From Apoda limacodes (Eukaryota; Arthropoda; Insecta; Lepidoptera; Limacodidae): a stretch of DNA of 64,000 nt. Positions 27,201-35,429 of the stretch are shown here, in pieces. Position 1 is the stretch's first letter, and each line of letters begins with the position of its first letter. Where the stretch lies: NCBI GenBank assembly GCA_946406115.1, contig OX291545.1:30375153-30439152 (forward strand). The letters run 5' to 3'. A model generated the notes under the pieces. That model was not told the DNA's origin and searched no databases. It was given only the letters and a program-made list of their open reading frames with translations. The position numbers and the translations under genes were made by a program.

Positions 27201-30200
27201 TATAGCCAAACGGTAGGAGCTATAATGACGATTTAGGTGTCCTAAGATAGATCTTTCGGAGGCGGTTCTAATAACGCATAGTGGTATGTTCCATCGTCTA
27301 CGGTTAGGCCGTAGTGAGAGAAGAGCTGAAATTCTAGCTCTCAGGGCTTTCTGCCTACACTAGATGACTACAGACTTTGTGTTATATGTCAAAAAATGGA
27401 CCTATAATTCGGACATACCTTTTCGTGTTTTTGGTGTCTGTCAGTATGTTATATCATGAAAAAATGTGTGATATAAGTTTTCAGGATTTTCCTTGTGCTC
27501 CTGTACTTCAGGGCTTAAAGTTACCTGTATGAAACCTATTTATCTTGGTAGATGCCTGTGAAAGGTATCTAGTGATATATTTATCTTTATCCTATGTAAC
27601 CCGGTTGCTGAGTTATAAGCTATCGTATTTCATAACTTTACACGTAATTTGTGCCCCAACCATACTACTTATCGTAACGGTATAGATACCTACGTGTAGG
27701 GGCAAAGATGTGCTTTTAACCTGTAATGCTAATTTTAGGCATAGCCTAAGGACTTAATGACCCTAGCCAGGTAAAGTTTTAGACAGTCTTTCTCTTTTTT
27801 ACCCATAGACCCATCCCTTTTGTATCTCTATCGCAGTCTATTTTCAAAGGAGTGAAGGAGAAAGAATGTACAATGCTCAACACGCTAACTATTTTCACCT
27901 GTAACTTATTAACCGTACATACGGCTTATATAGAACTTTACATGGTAGTTCTGTATAGTTTTGCACAACAAATGGCATATTTTTTACAAACATATGTTAA
28001 ACTAAATTTCCCGCTTTTTTGGGGATAGTCGTGCGTACAAGGTCGACAACATGTCGGTACTCACACAATATTATTTTTGAAATCAACAAATAGTAAAGAG
28101 GGGAAATGAAACAAACCTGCTCTACTTTTACCTAACTTAATACAATTTTACAGTTATTGTTATTACAAGTTTTAAATCTAAACTAGTCCCTATTAGGAAA
28201 ATAGTTTTTATTGTGTAAATATATACTTAATATTAACTTATTATTACGAACATTATATGACAAAAATTATGCATTTTTATATAAATGTTTATAGTTGCAA
28301 TTTGTGTTGCATTCTTGCAGCGGTGATAACACTTTCCTTTACTAAAGTTTGTAGAGAACGAAAATGCAAGAAACGGATCAGTTATCTTTAATTTATCATT
28401 TTTCTCAGCCGGAACTGATTCGAGTTCGTGGCGCTGCAGACAAGTCTATTGTAGTGTGGGTGGTGGGAGGACCCGGAAGCAACAAGGCGACGCTGTGCCA
28501 CCGGGCGGTCGCACGCCGACCTGGCTGGACGCACTTTAGGTAGGTGACCAATGGCCACCAGCAGGATGTAAGGGTTTTTTTTTATCACCAAGGTGGCAAA
28601 CAAACTCATGGCCCGCGTAATCATAATCGGTCACCATTACCGTATAGACGCTTGCAAAACCAGAATCACCACTCACACTTTGTTTACCCTTTAAAAATCC
28701 AATCCCTTTTTCTCCTAGTCCTAGTCTAGTCCCTAAAGAAAAATAGTTAATAGCTGTCCAGAGAAGAAGAGATTTCTAGGTAGGTTGTGTATCTGTGAAC
28801 TGCAGGAACTTTGATTAATGCCTATGCCCCAGACTTGTATGATAGGATACCTATACCTATAGTGATTGTGACTCTTACGTTGACCAAAATTGACTCATTG
28901 AATGAGTTTTTGTTTTTGTATACCGTCCAACAAAGAGTGTCAAGAGGAAATGTTTTAACAACTAAGGACAAGTCGCTTATGCAGAATATAAAATAAAATA
29001 TATATTAGTCTTGTGTAGTACATGAATTCCCGGTACAGTACTAGAATGAACTATTCCCTAAGCGTAATCGGTCTCGTTCTTTTCGGACATGTGCGACAGC
29101 AAAGAAACAAACTATGGAAGAGAGAGAATGAAACAATTGCTTGGCGTCATCGTTCGGTCACAGCGCTGCGTTCAGCGCTGGAAAGAATTTACTTCTATCT
29201 CAGTTGTTTTACGATGGACGCATGAGTGAAAGCGGGATGCGCGTCCGAACTATGACCGCGAAATCTAGGAAATAAAAGACATAAGCGTTCTGTGCCTTGT
29301 ATTAATTACAACTTTAAAGTCCACGACATAAATCTATTTTACGAAAGAACAGTACAAGTGAATCTAGTACCTGAATTAATTCAGTCAGTAATGTTTCCAT
29401 AGTTCATTGATACTTGTCGCTTGACGCTTATTAGTTGTTGTCAGTCACTTAAGTTACTGCATTCCTTATTTATATGTAGTGTTTAATGTATGTGCACAGT
29501 AATATGTATTTTAATATGTGCTTAAATAAATTAATAAATAATGTCATAGTGGATTGATAATGCTTTGGTGGCGGTACCTAGTACGTTTGGGCCTTTTTTT
29601 AAAGATTTTTACTTTTTATGTGTTAGGTTTGGACATTTAAAATATATAAAAATATAATACCAGATAGGCCTAAACTAAGCAACATTTAGCTCAGAAAATA
29701 CTAATGACACTAAAAACGTGGTCAGAGTAACAAAAAGGGGCGCATGGGAAAAAATACGTTACTACAAAGTTAAATTTAGAGAACTGCGAAAATTATGGCA
29801 AATTAATTTTGTGTGGTTAACTTATTTACCCTTAACAAGGTTTTCATACTAAAGGCTCCTATACGCACCACGTGTACCGAATCGAATCTACATTTTTATA
29901 CATTTGCTTTTTACCGAGATTAATATTAAATACTCCTGGGACACACAGACAGACACCGAAGTCATACTAAGGTTCGTTTTTATCATTTTGGTTGGAAACC
30001 AAAAAATAAGAAGCAAAATACCTTCGTACGATGCGGTTGTGTTCGCTAATCGAGTCTTGTAATATGATTATACAGACTGATAAGAAAATTAACATGTTTC
30101 AGCTCATCCGTACTACATAGTGTACTACTAATACTAATAATATTATAATACATCTGAGAGAATGTACTAGTACGGAGCGATCAGTTTAGTGACTGAATAA

Positions 30201-33200
30201 GAACAAGACTAATATATATTAAAACAGTTAATGAAGATTTATCCAATATTTCAGTGTCGGTCAACGGCTCAGAGCGTTAGCTGACGCAGGCGGGGGGCCA
30301 GCATCAGATGGGGCTTTGGCCCGAATGTCGGTTAGTGGCGGTGAACTGGCCCCAAGCGAGCTGGTCTCCAAGCTGGTGCAGACCGCCGTCACAGATGCCG
30401 CCAGGACCGGACAAGGACTACTACTCGACGGGTTTCCTAGAGAATTGGAGCAGATGGAGAAGTTTCAATCCGATGTGAGTTATCAAGGCCCCAAAACACG
30501 AATTAGCAAACGCGTGAAATATTATCTAGAAGGTGAACTATTTATATTTGTAAATAGGATAACATTATTTTGGTTTCGGAACAGATTGTACTATAAATGG
30601 TGTAAAGGCACAAATGTGTCTCATTTACTTTTTATAGCAAAAATAGCATCTATATTCCTATAGCAATAACCTACATGTTTTTTTTCAATTTGCCAGCACG
30701 GTGTAGAGCCTCGGATGGTGCTGCTAGATTGTTCCAAGCTGCAGCTGGGACGCGGGCGACGTGACGACTCCGTGGGGGCGTTCCGCAGACGGCTGGAGGT
30801 GTTTCGCGAGCTCAGCCTACCCATGCTCAAGATTTTGGATCAAAACCACCGGCTTGTTATTGTAAGTGCAATTGAGCTCTCCGTATTATCTCATATGTTT
30901 ACTTTTTATAATATTTCTACGTTCGTTTTAGTGATTCATTTTTAAAAATTACAAGTCAGGTTGTTGAAAGTATTCACACCATGCTTAACCAAACGAACGA
31001 AATTTCTGAATTCACATTGTTAAGGAAATTTTGCGACTTTTCGGATTTAAACCATTGCTAATGTTTGAAATAAAACACACGAGGCCATGAAAAAAACTTT
31101 TTATATTTTCTTACTTTTTATTGTGTGTTGTGTTGATTTATGAAATGTCATTTTCTCTTCTAATTTTATAACAAAATCCTTTTTAAATAAATACATACAC
31201 ACTAAAGAAAAAAAAACCCCCAAGTGCGAGTCTGGCTCGCGCACCGAAGGTTCCGTACAAACTAATTATATATAAATAGTTATTTCATCACGAGATCAAG
31301 TCACGACTGTTTGATCATCCAACGACACCCTATGGAATTATCCCAAAATGTTTGTTTCAAGATTTCATTCTGTCAGTTTGTTGGTGAGATTTCAGATTTC
31401 TAGTAGTAATAGCATCTGAGCTAAGCCGCGGACAGAGATACAGACAGACAGTCAAACTTGTTCCTTGTTATATATCTTTTTTTATACCACTTAGGTGGCA
31501 AACAAGCTAACGGTCCGCCTGATGGTAAACGGTCACCGTAGCCTATGGACGCTTGCAACACCAGGGGTATCACTCGCACGTTGCCGACCCTTCAAAAATC
31601 TAAAAACTTCTTTCTTGCAGAACCACATTTTCTTAGAGAAAATTTTTCCTCAAACCAAACGAATGCGAAAGAAGTTTCTCTGAAAACGCACTTTGTACGC
31701 GACCATTTCGGTTCTTAAGTGTGAGGCAAAGTCTCTCCTTAGACTTAAGGGCTCAATACGGCAAGTGAGTTTGGGATCGTCGACAATTCTCACAGCCTGT
31801 TGTTGAACCCAGTCAAAAGTGCCCAGCTGGTATCCTGGTGCACCCGCCCAGAGATGGCAGCAGTAGTCTTTTTGGGGCCGAACTTGTGACTTGTAAAGCA
31901 GCAACCATTGTCCCGACGTGGCTTCGCTCTGTTGAGTATACTAAGTCTTCTGGACGCCATCTTCACCTTGTCTTGCAAATGACCTCGGAACTGAACACCG
32001 CTGGAGATGTTAACACCAAGGATCCCAATGCACTTGGAGATGGAGAGGGGAGTGTTCTGGAAATGGGGTTTTCTTAGTGGTAAACGCGCAGACTTGTGTC
32101 TTTGTGGGGTTGAATCGGATCAAGTTTTCACGCCCCAGCCAAAGACCCTAGACAGAGTGGTCTTCACAAGTTCTCCGCGGTTTTCTTCCACAACGGAACG
32201 AGGGATCCTTGCACGACCCGTGTAATAAGCGTCTCCAGTGCTGTCAGCCGCATAGCAATGTATGTTGTCGATGACAAATAGATCATTATATTATTATCAG
32301 TTATCAAAAAAAAATTAAACTTCTTTCACAAGTTTTAGCTACAACAGTTTATTACTGACCACTTGTGATTAAATACAAAAAATTTGCAGAGTGCTATATA
32401 TAGCTTATAAGCCAGGTTCTCATTTTAGTCATCACTGTAAAACTTTGCGAATGAATCCACTGAATTGAGCATCTCAGCCTTACATTTCCTAACAAAGGCA
32501 AACAAAGACTTGGCGCATGTTGCTATTGCTATTATGGCTTTTTTACAAGAAAGACTTACTTATCTAATATGAAATGTTTAATTCCTAACCCCCAAGTTGG
32601 TGTTAAAAAAACGACCATAGTTTTAACGGTCTTGTAGAGAAGCTAAAGTTCTCAAAAAAATCTGCGTATGAAACTTGAACAACGGCTCAAAACAAAAAGG
32701 ATCCGAATAATTCTAAGTTAAAACGCAAATTGAATATCGTCTCTTAATGTTGCTTTCCCTAGACGTTTGAGTCGAGTGGGACAGACGGTTATACCCGCGA
32801 GGTATATCCGGTATTCTTGTTGGAGAAACTAAAGTTGAAAGAATCCATAAGTCAGAACAAATTCGTGAGCGTGAGATGGTAGGCGTTAAAGTGTCCCAAA
32901 ATAACTAGCTCTGCTGTGGCATAAGTACTCATTACATATAAGGGTGCATTCTATAGAAAGTACTCCGGGCGATCTCAGTGTACAGTAAGGAACTTCACTA
33001 TATTTTTGTACTAGCATGCAGGATTTACGATGTTTCCTATTCACGAAATTGGTGACAAAATTATACTTGAAGGAAAGAATTAGAGGCACAGATCCGGGAT
33101 CTTAACATTTGATTTCTAGAAGAAGATGTTCAAGCAGTGAGCTATCGCAAACAGAAATATGTCTTTACCAATAGACCAAGAATTGATATGTATTTTTTTA

Positions 33201-35148
33201 TATACTCCTGACAAAAACATTCCATATTCTTGAAACAGAATTTCCTTATAAACCTTCCTTGTTTATGTCTAGGTGGACGGCGACACGGACTCGGCAGAAG
33301 TGCAGGAAGAGTTCTCTCGCGTGTTGTTAGAGGAGATGGAGAAGGCGGAAGTATTAGCCACCATCCCTGCGCCTCCGCCCGCACCACGACCAGGTATGCA
33401 GAGAAGTGAGAAAAAATATCCCCATGAAAACTCCCGATCAGAATAAAAATGATCAGTGCCTTTTTCTCTTAAAAAGTATTTACTACTTTAGTGCCCATGC
33501 CATATGTATATACGTATCATTTAATTCGATAAAATTTTTTTGATAAAAATAAATATATTGTTTTACGCTTTTTAAAATTAGTTTTTTTTTTTAAATATTT
33601 TCTTCTCCATGACACGCCCTAATTTTTACTTTTTTATTTATTTTTTCATTTCCAACCTTCGTTGCCAAGGGCACTTAAGTAAAAGACTTTATTTAATTCA
33701 ATGCAATCTTGATCGTTTCTCTGTTTACCTTGTCAGACATATCGACGATGCAGCAGTTTGCGAGTGCAATGACCCGCATGGGTGGTGGAATGGCTAACGG
33801 GTTCGCTAATGGGGCTTTGCACAATGGAAACGTACCCAATGGAAAGTTACCTAACGGAAACGCTGTAAATGGATTCATTGGAATGACGAGCAATAAGGTG
33901 AGATTTTAACACGATTTTCATGTACTTTTATCATTGATTATAATATAATTTTAATAATACGCAAGTTATTTTGCGATCATGATGTTTGCACCATCAAAAT
34001 ATCACTCTATACATAGGTGGCATTGTTGACATTATGTCACTCTTAGTTATAAATCTCAATAAAAACAATGATTTTTTTTTAATTTGATGGTATAATTAAA
34101 CGGTACAAAACTATTTGAAAAGTGTACTTGATATTTTTCTGATTCCCGAACAAACAAACTGGCAAAAAAGGTTTCATCAAATTTTTTTATTAACATCTTC
34201 AAAGCACTAAGTGAGACGTGTTTGTTCTGATCAGTGTTAAATAATATTCTTTTAAGAAATCCTAATAATATAATATTATTTTAAACTATGACTCTAATCA
34301 ATGGACATCATGTGTTTATATCACGTTTCTCTGTATCGAAAATAAATCCCTCCCAATCCATCTTCGCCGGAACACTCCTGTCTTTACTCAATAATCTTCT
34401 TTAGAATCCCTTATCCCCAAACGATTTACGTGACCATTTTAATTTTCTTTTCTCAAAAGATGAACCATCCAAATCTTATACGTTACCTTTAATAAAAACT
34501 TCTTCTCACGGCACTACTTTTAACGGTAGTACTTTTAATGTCCAGGCTATTAGCTCTTGGAACTGTCTCCTTCATACCAAGAGAAAATCAATCTGTTGAC
34601 ATATTTTAAAAGCGACTGAAACTCTACGTCTCACTTCCTTTAACACTTTGTAATTTTTCTGTTTTTACGATAACTATTTTATTTAAACTTTGTACTGTTA
34701 TATGTTATATGTATTTAAAAGTTATCGTTACTCGTAGTTAATCGTATTCATATGTATTACTGAAATTATGCATTTAATATTAAAAAAAAATATTAGGATG
34801 AGTCTATATTTAAGTATACATAATACTCGTATATATTTATTCAGAAATCTTAGTTTACGTACACGTGTTACCCGCTCAGTTTGTAGAGCTCCCTTTTTGG
34901 GTCAGCTGTAACAGTTCTCAACTAGAATTAAGCTTGACCTATGTACATTATTTTTTTTGTATTGTCTATGTTGTAAGTCTCCTGCGTTTGTGTACATATA
35001 ATAAATAAATAAAAAAAATATTTTCCAGGTAACACCAATTCCGAACAATGTGTCACATATTCCTACAATATCTAAAATGGCGAATGACCGCACACAAAGA
35101 CTCTACGGACAGGGGTCTGAGGAACTTACTATGAACACACATATTTAA
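6042..35148 (+). CDS. Adenylate kinase 5-like gene, 3' portion (8 exons, 5' end missing)
   Basis: Eight exons at 6042-6224, 23205-23516, 28409-28539, 30255-30474, 30697-30861, 33273-33393, 33737-33897 and 35029-35148 join in phase (1413 nt, 470 codons plus TAA). All introns have AG/GT borders. The product resembles multi-domain adenylate kinases of the AK5 type, cytosolic enzymes that move phosphate between ATP and AMP. Residues 1 to about 85 are the C-terminal half of a first kinase domain. A Gly/Pro/Val-rich linker follows, then a second domain at about 180-370 with P-loop GGPGSNKAT (185-193), DGFPR (267-271) and a GRGRRDD patch (300-306). The tail has repeated Asn-Gly. Exons are clearly GC-richer than the introns. 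The upstream exons, including the first P-loop, are not seen in 1-6041. The AK family call is firm; the AK5 subtype is inferred from the tandem domains. Extra small phase-0 exons in the two longest introns cannot be excluded. Confidence 0.85.
6711..6885 (-). repeat. Non-LTR retrotransposon 3' fragment (family A)
   Basis: On the minus strand it matches the fragments at 9430-9745 and 31476-31710: a GAAACTTCCTCC block, a block rich in GTTATTAGATTTTT, and GTTGCAAGCG. It is the C-terminal end of a Jockey/CR1-like ORF2, truncated and mutated, and lies in the first visible AK5 intron. Confidence 0.65.
7244..7317 (+). tRNA. tRNA-Ile (anticodon AAT)
   Basis: A 74-nt cloverleaf. The acceptor GGCCCAT pairs with ATGGGCC, with discriminator A. 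The D arm is GCTC/GAGC, the anticodon loop CTAATAA gives AAU, and the T arm is GCGGG-TTCGATC-CCCTC with one wobble-type pair. A box TAGCTCAGTTGG and B box GGTTCGATCCC are intact. T runs at 7325-7328 and 7330-7334 are the likely pol III stop. It lies on the sense strand of the first visible intron of the adenylate-kinase gene. Confidence 0.95.
7325..7334 (+). terminator. Pol III T-run terminator of tRNA-Ile
   Basis: TTTTGTTTTT begins eight bases after the tRNA 3' end, as expected for RNA polymerase III termination. Confidence 0.7.
7345..7440 (+). repeat. Dispersed repeat fragment (GGGTTCCGTA type)
   Basis: AGGGTTCCGTAGTGAACTGG followed by a CTGTTTGTC stretch resembles the widespread lepidopteran repeat that carries a GGTTCCGTA block. 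Weak and short. Confidence 0.35.
7690..7830 (+). repeat. RTE/SINE-type tail fragment
   Basis: TTTGTTTGTTTGTATGTAGG followed by CTTCCGAACCGATT, as in RTE-derived tails; partial copy. Confidence 0.4.
7979..8023. repeat. Short perfect hairpin
   Basis: AAGTTTCAAACAG at 7978-7990 pairs with CTGTTTGAAACTT at 8011-8023 around a 20-nt loop. No T-run or gene is next to it. Confidence 0.6.
8590..8960 (+). repeat. Lepidopteran SINE/RTE-tail copies
   Basis: AACTAGCTCCGTTCGCGC, ATTGGTTGCTCCGCAACG, GGGTTAAAATTACCTATTAC and ATTTCAGCTGAATTGGCTGC occur in the order usual for RTE-derived SINEs, partly duplicated. It is 3'-decayed. Confidence 0.5.
9250..9425 (+). repeat. RTE-type tail fragment
   Basis: GTCTGTTTGTCTGTTTATCTG and GGGATAAACTC, then AAAAAGTACTGCATGAATTT, suggest a decayed RTE/SINE tail that abuts the family-A LINE tail. 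Confidence 0.35.
9430..9745 (-). repeat. Non-LTR retrotransposon 3' end (family A), best copy
   Basis: Read on the minus strand, it encodes the end of an ORF2 with RFQRNFLPRTLKLWNELPAK and RFLKGRQRASDTPSVASVHR. A short non-coding tail and TATAAAAA poly(A) at the 9430 end follow. It is the reference copy for the similar fragments at 6711, 11385, 18812, 28575, 31476 and 50125. The clade is most likely Jockey/CR1 (inference). Confidence 0.75.
9885..10010 (+). repeat. Dispersed repeat with ACCGACTTCAAAAAAAGGAG start
   Basis: The block ACCGACTTCAAAAAAAGGAG, then TATGTTACCCGATTTCTCGA and CCTGGACTGATTCGAG, is recurrent in lepidopteran genomes in my recollection. The family name is uncertain. Confidence 0.45.
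10206..10452. mobile_element. Foldback (MITE-like) element with about 100-bp arms
   Basis: Left arm about 10206-10308, right arm about 10350-10452, near-identical inverted copies. Both contain AGATGCACTAAAAGG and TTCCAAAAATCTGATCTG and begin at a poly(A)-CAACCGGCTT block. The loop is about 40 nt. There is no reading frame and no clear target duplication. Confidence 0.7.
11225..11343 (+). repeat. Minisatellite, 23-bp unit, about 5 copies
   Basis: The repeated unit is TTATTTCATAGGACTATGTA plus AGG. Each unit holds a CATAG/CTATG inverted pair, so every copy can form a small stem. Confidence 0.75.
11385..11560 (+). repeat. Non-LTR retrotransposon 3' fragment (family A)
   Basis: GTTATTAGATTTTTGAAGGA, CGGCAACGTGCGAGTGATGC and GCAAGCGTCCATAGGCTACG match the 9430-9745 copy in reverse orientation. 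It ends with GATATAAAAAA. Confidence 0.7.
12500..12715. other. Decayed repeat-like spacer
   Basis: TTTGTTTGTTCGCGCTAATC and AAATATTACGCTTCGACC look like SINE-tail pieces; they are too decayed to classify. An (AT)n run lies at 12703-12716. Confidence 0.3.
12715..12962 (+). repeat. Lepidopteran SINE-like repeat
   Basis: AAAATTACGTGTCACGTTGT, CCGCGATGGACTCCTAAAC, ACTGAACCGATTTTGATC and the closing CGCCGGGAACGCTAGT form a recurrent lepidopteran repeat. A GTGCGAGCCGGACTCGGGCA block sits inside. Confidence 0.6.
13094..13286 (+). repeat. Two-copy tandem repeat, period about 125 bp
   Basis: CACACCGGCTGCAGCGCCAT near 13099 recurs as CACACCGACTACAGCGCCAC near 13224. Each copy is followed by ACCGGGT(C/T)CAATTGTGTTTT. 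Copies are diverged. Confidence 0.6.
13390..13530 (+). repeat. RTE/SINE-type 3' tail
   Basis: AGCCTATGTCCTTTCTCGGG, ACAAATTTCATCTTAATCTG, GTGAAGAGGTAACAGATAGA and TACTTTCGCAATTATAATAT form a classical RTE-derived tail. Confidence 0.65.
13955..14045. repeat. GTGCGAGTCGG-type repeat, inverted pair
   Basis: AGTGCGAGTCGGGCTCGTG at the left and CGAGTCGCACTTGGCTGG at the right are opposed parts of the same lepidopteran repeat, with GGTACGGAACC between. Confidence 0.5.
14560..14900 (+). repeat. RTE/SINE-type copy
   Basis: TTACTAGCTTTTTCCCGCAG, TCCAGGATTAAAATTAACTT, ATATCAGCTCAGTTGGTTGC and ACAAACAGACAGACTTTCAG occur in SINE-tail order. Confidence 0.5.
14900..16840. other. Intronic spacer, no feature recognised
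   Basis: AT-rich first-intron sequence. Short open frames on both strands show no family resemblance and have no splice context. A direct repeat of CAGTGGCTGATGGTAGGT/CAGTGGCTGC lies near 16627-16660. Confidence 0.4.
17285..17640 (-). pseudogene. DDE-type transposase 3' fragment (Tc1/mariner-IS630 group), left arm and loop
   Basis: On the minus strand, the central loop reads MHDGDPAHFKL, matching the second-Asp region of DDE_3-type transposases. After a frameshift comes ITPMDFFVWSRMKNLVYAD, the D..PxDFFLW block, and then a typical C-terminal helix region ending GAQVCIRNRGRHFVNQL. The N-terminal DNA-binding half and the first Asp are absent. Confidence 0.65.
17658..17895 (+). pseudogene. Second, inverted copy of the same transposase 3' end
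   Basis: The plus strand repeats the same C-terminal region, from GCCGGCACGTAGTCCCGACA through the AATATTGAAGACCTGCGCAA segment. It has stops and a small internal duplication (GATTCCTCCGA) that are absent from the left arm. It is the mirror image of 17290-17530. Confidence 0.65.
18812..18930 (+). repeat. Non-LTR retrotransposon 3' fragment (family A), decayed
   Basis: AAAGGGTCGGCAACGCG, GCAAGCGTCCATAGACTGC and CCGTAAGCTTGTTTTTCACC match the family-A tail at 9430-9600 in reverse. Confidence 0.6.
19974..20258 (+). repeat. Tandem repeat, about 65-bp unit, four copies
   Basis: Copies start near 19974, 20039, 20132 and 20197. The core is ATAGGTTACATATTT, CAAGAAAAGACCAGA and TAGGTTAGGGAGGAAACAT. 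The second copy carries about 28 extra bases. Confidence 0.7.
20690..22735 (+). mobile_element. Degraded LINE (CR1/Jockey-like) with RT deleted
   Basis: Segments of one non-LTR retrotransposon occur in order: a Lys/Gln-rich ORF1-like part (20690-21400); an endonuclease start with TNYS and PEKFDVLK (about 21480-21540); an endonuclease middle with GVGVSIYVHNNL (about 21675-21715); and the endonuclease end IIDHVVTN...SDHK (about 21995-22080), which keeps the catalytic Ser-Asp-His. The sequence then jumps to a post-RT segment, IGLTLDKKLTWNEHL (about 22145-22200), and closes with FLTRAAIQTYKTRRANHLVL (about 22484). The reverse transcriptase core is missing, and many stops and frameshifts are present. 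Confidence 0.65.
23205..23516 (+). CDS. AK5-like gene, exon encoding domain end and linker
   Basis: Acceptor ttattacag, donor gtgggt, 104 codons, phase 0 on both sides. It opens with VNGERNPEEVYKDFRIAVLQ, the last strand and helix of an adenylate kinase domain. It then runs into a linker rich in Gly, Val, Pro and Ala that joins the two kinase domains. The local GC content is far above the flanking intron. The preceding intron is about 17 kb and the following one about 4.9 kb. Confidence 0.85.
23757..23990 (+). pseudogene. Non-LTR retrotransposon RT C-terminal fragment (family B)
   Basis: Read on the plus strand it gives KILEW, PRIGRRSVRWPPNRWTE and, after a frameshift, EAYVQQL. These are pieces of the C-terminal end of the endonuclease-reverse transcriptase ORF common in Lepidoptera. 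It lies about 240 bp after an AK5 exon, inside the intron. A related, weaker piece lies at 62340-62480. Confidence 0.65.
24140..24800. other. Intronic spacer, unresolved
   Basis: A locally GC-richer stretch (24290-24440) has a 64-codon minus-strand frame, with Cys-x-Cys and CHAG, that I cannot assign. Nothing else is seen. Confidence 0.3.
24830..25005. repeat. Left hexamer array (CCAAGA/TCTTGG)
   Basis: A perfect hairpin, CAAGACCAAGAC (24830-24841) with GTCTTGGTCTTG (24849-24860), opens a run of about 20 imperfect TCTTGG units. The open frames it creates (Leu-Val and Arg-Pro repeats) are by-products. Confidence 0.85.
25970..26139. repeat. Right hexamer array (TCTTGG/CCAAGA)
   Basis: TCTTGG units run from about 25972 and invert at a perfect 14-bp hairpin, GGTCTTGGTCTTGC (26082-26095) with GCAAGACCAAGACC (26102-26115). 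CAAGACC units then continue to the terminal repeat. Confidence 0.85.
26160..28320. other. Intronic spacer, no feature recognised
   Basis: AT-rich sequence between the hAT-like element and the P-loop exon. No convincing coding or repeat signal apart from short polypyrimidine runs. Confidence 0.4.
28409..28539 (+). CDS. AK5-like gene, P-loop exon of second kinase domain
   Basis: Acceptor tttctcag, donor gtaggt. The exon ends two bases into a codon. It encodes the first strand and nucleotide-binding loop, VVWVVGGPGSNKATLC. The usual adenylate-kinase loop is GGPGSGKGT: the Lys and Thr are kept, while both flanking Gly are replaced by Asn and Ala. The next strand, GWTHF, corresponds to the conserved segment that precedes the AMP-site Ser. 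Confidence 0.85.
28569..28705 (-). repeat. Non-LTR retrotransposon 3' tail (family A), decayed
   Basis: TTTTTTTATCACCAAGGTGG, GGCAAACAAACTCATGGCCC and AGACGCTTGCAAAACCAG match the family-A tail in minus orientation. It starts only 30 bp after the P-loop exon donor. Confidence 0.6.
28730..30240. other. Intronic spacer, unresolved
   Basis: AT-rich. A more GC-rich stretch at 29060-29250 (AGCGCTGCGTTCAGCGCTGG and neighbours) shows no coding signal. Confidence 0.35.
30255..30474 (+). CDS. AK5-like gene, NMP-binding exon
   Basis: Acceptor atttcag, donor gtgagt. Its first base completes a Ser codon begun in the previous exon. It continues the NMP-binding region and reaches LLLDGFPRELEQMEKF, the hallmark DGFPR segment. 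A GELAPSELVSKLVQTAV stretch matches the family helix that precedes it. An Ala/Gly-rich insertion (ADAGGGPASDGALARMS) sits where the usual short NMP loop would be. Confidence 0.85.
30697..30861 (+). CDS. AK5-like gene, LID-region exon
   Basis: Acceptor ttgccag after a T-rich tract, donor gtaagt, 55 codons, phase 0. It encodes MVLLDCSKLQL, then GRGRRDDSVGAFRRRLEVF, which matches the conserved Arg and Asp-Asp positions around the LID of adenylate kinases, and then ELSLPMLKILDQNHRLVI. The intron before it is only 222 nt. Confidence 0.85.
31218..31470 (+). repeat. GTGCGAGTCTGG-type lepidopteran repeat
   Basis: AAGTGCGAGTCTGGCTCGCG, CACCGAAGGTTCCGTACAAA and CAGACAGACAGTCAAACTTG follow the usual order of this dispersed repeat. 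Confidence 0.65.
31476..32290 (-). mobile_element. Non-LTR retrotransposon ORF2 3' part (family A), longest copy
   Basis: On the minus strand it encodes, with frameshifts, a mutated RT active-site region (CYAADSTGDAYYTGR near 32240-32285 in place of a YADD-type box). Then come LLYKSQVRPQKDYCCHLWAG, APGYQLGTFDWVQQQAVRIV and the family-A tail with its GCAAGCGTCCATAGGCTACG block. The poly(A) end lies at 31476. It is inside the AK5 intron between the LID-region exon and the next exon. Confidence 0.75.
32300..33240. other. Intronic spacer, no feature recognised
   Basis: AT-rich; nothing recognised on either strand. Confidence 0.4.
33273..33393 (+). CDS. AK5-like gene, end of second kinase domain
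   Basis: Acceptor atgtctag, donor gtatgc. Forty codons plus one base. VDGDTDSAEVQEEFSRVL is the typical closing strand and helix of an adenylate kinase domain. A Pro/Ala-rich stretch (PAPPPAPRP) follows. Confidence 0.8.
33737..33897 (+). CDS. AK5-like gene, Asn-Gly-repeat exon
   Basis: Acceptor cttgtcag, donor gtgaga. Two bases complete an Asp codon split by the intron. It encodes a low-complexity tail with recurring NG dipeptides at four- to six-residue spacing (MANGFANGALHNGNVPNGK). It is probably disordered and I recognise no domain in it. Confidence 0.75.
34310..34780 (+). pseudogene. Non-LTR retrotransposon ORF2 C-terminal fragment (family C)
   Basis: GTCCAGGCTATTAGCTCTTG gives VQAISSWNCLLHTKR, a typical C-terminal WN.LP-like region of a LINE ORF2, preceded by a broken LPLIKTSSH stretch. 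It ends near an AT-rich poly(A)-like run at 34780. It lies in the last AK5 intron, sense orientation. Confidence 0.5.
35029..35148 (+). CDS. AK5-like gene, terminal exon
   Basis: Acceptor attttccag after a T-rich tract; 39 codons, then TAA at 35146-35148. The reading frame continues in phase from the previous exon. The tail contains RTQRLYGQGSEELTM and has no recognised domain. The exon is assigned by phase, a good acceptor and a terminal stop; the peptide itself is not diagnostic. Confidence 0.7.
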   Translation, partial: VTPIPNNVSHIPTISKMANDRTQRLYGQGSEELTMNTHI

Positions 35149-35408
35149 TATAACTGTTTGTGTATGGTTCATCACCACGTTTTCAAACTGTTTTTGAGTT
35201 CCCTTTCTATTAAAATACCTACTGTCATAAATATTAAAAATATTTCTGTTAAAATGCTAGCTTGATTAAGCGATCGATTATTACCGTATAGCTTTATAGT
35301 ATAGTATTTTAATTTATATTGTCAATACAAAAAAACTAAGTTTTTAATTTCGTTTGACTGAGAAGTGTCATTTTCAACTATTTCATATTTTATATAAATG
35401 TATCAAAA

Positions 35409-35419
35409 AATAAAATAAA
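35409..35419 (+). promoter_or_regulatory. Candidate poly(A) signals of the AK5-like gene
   Basis: Two overlapping AATAAA hexamers lie 261-266 nt past the stop codon, in an AT-rich 3' region. Confidence 0.5.
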
Positions 35420-35429
35420 CTAGAAGACA

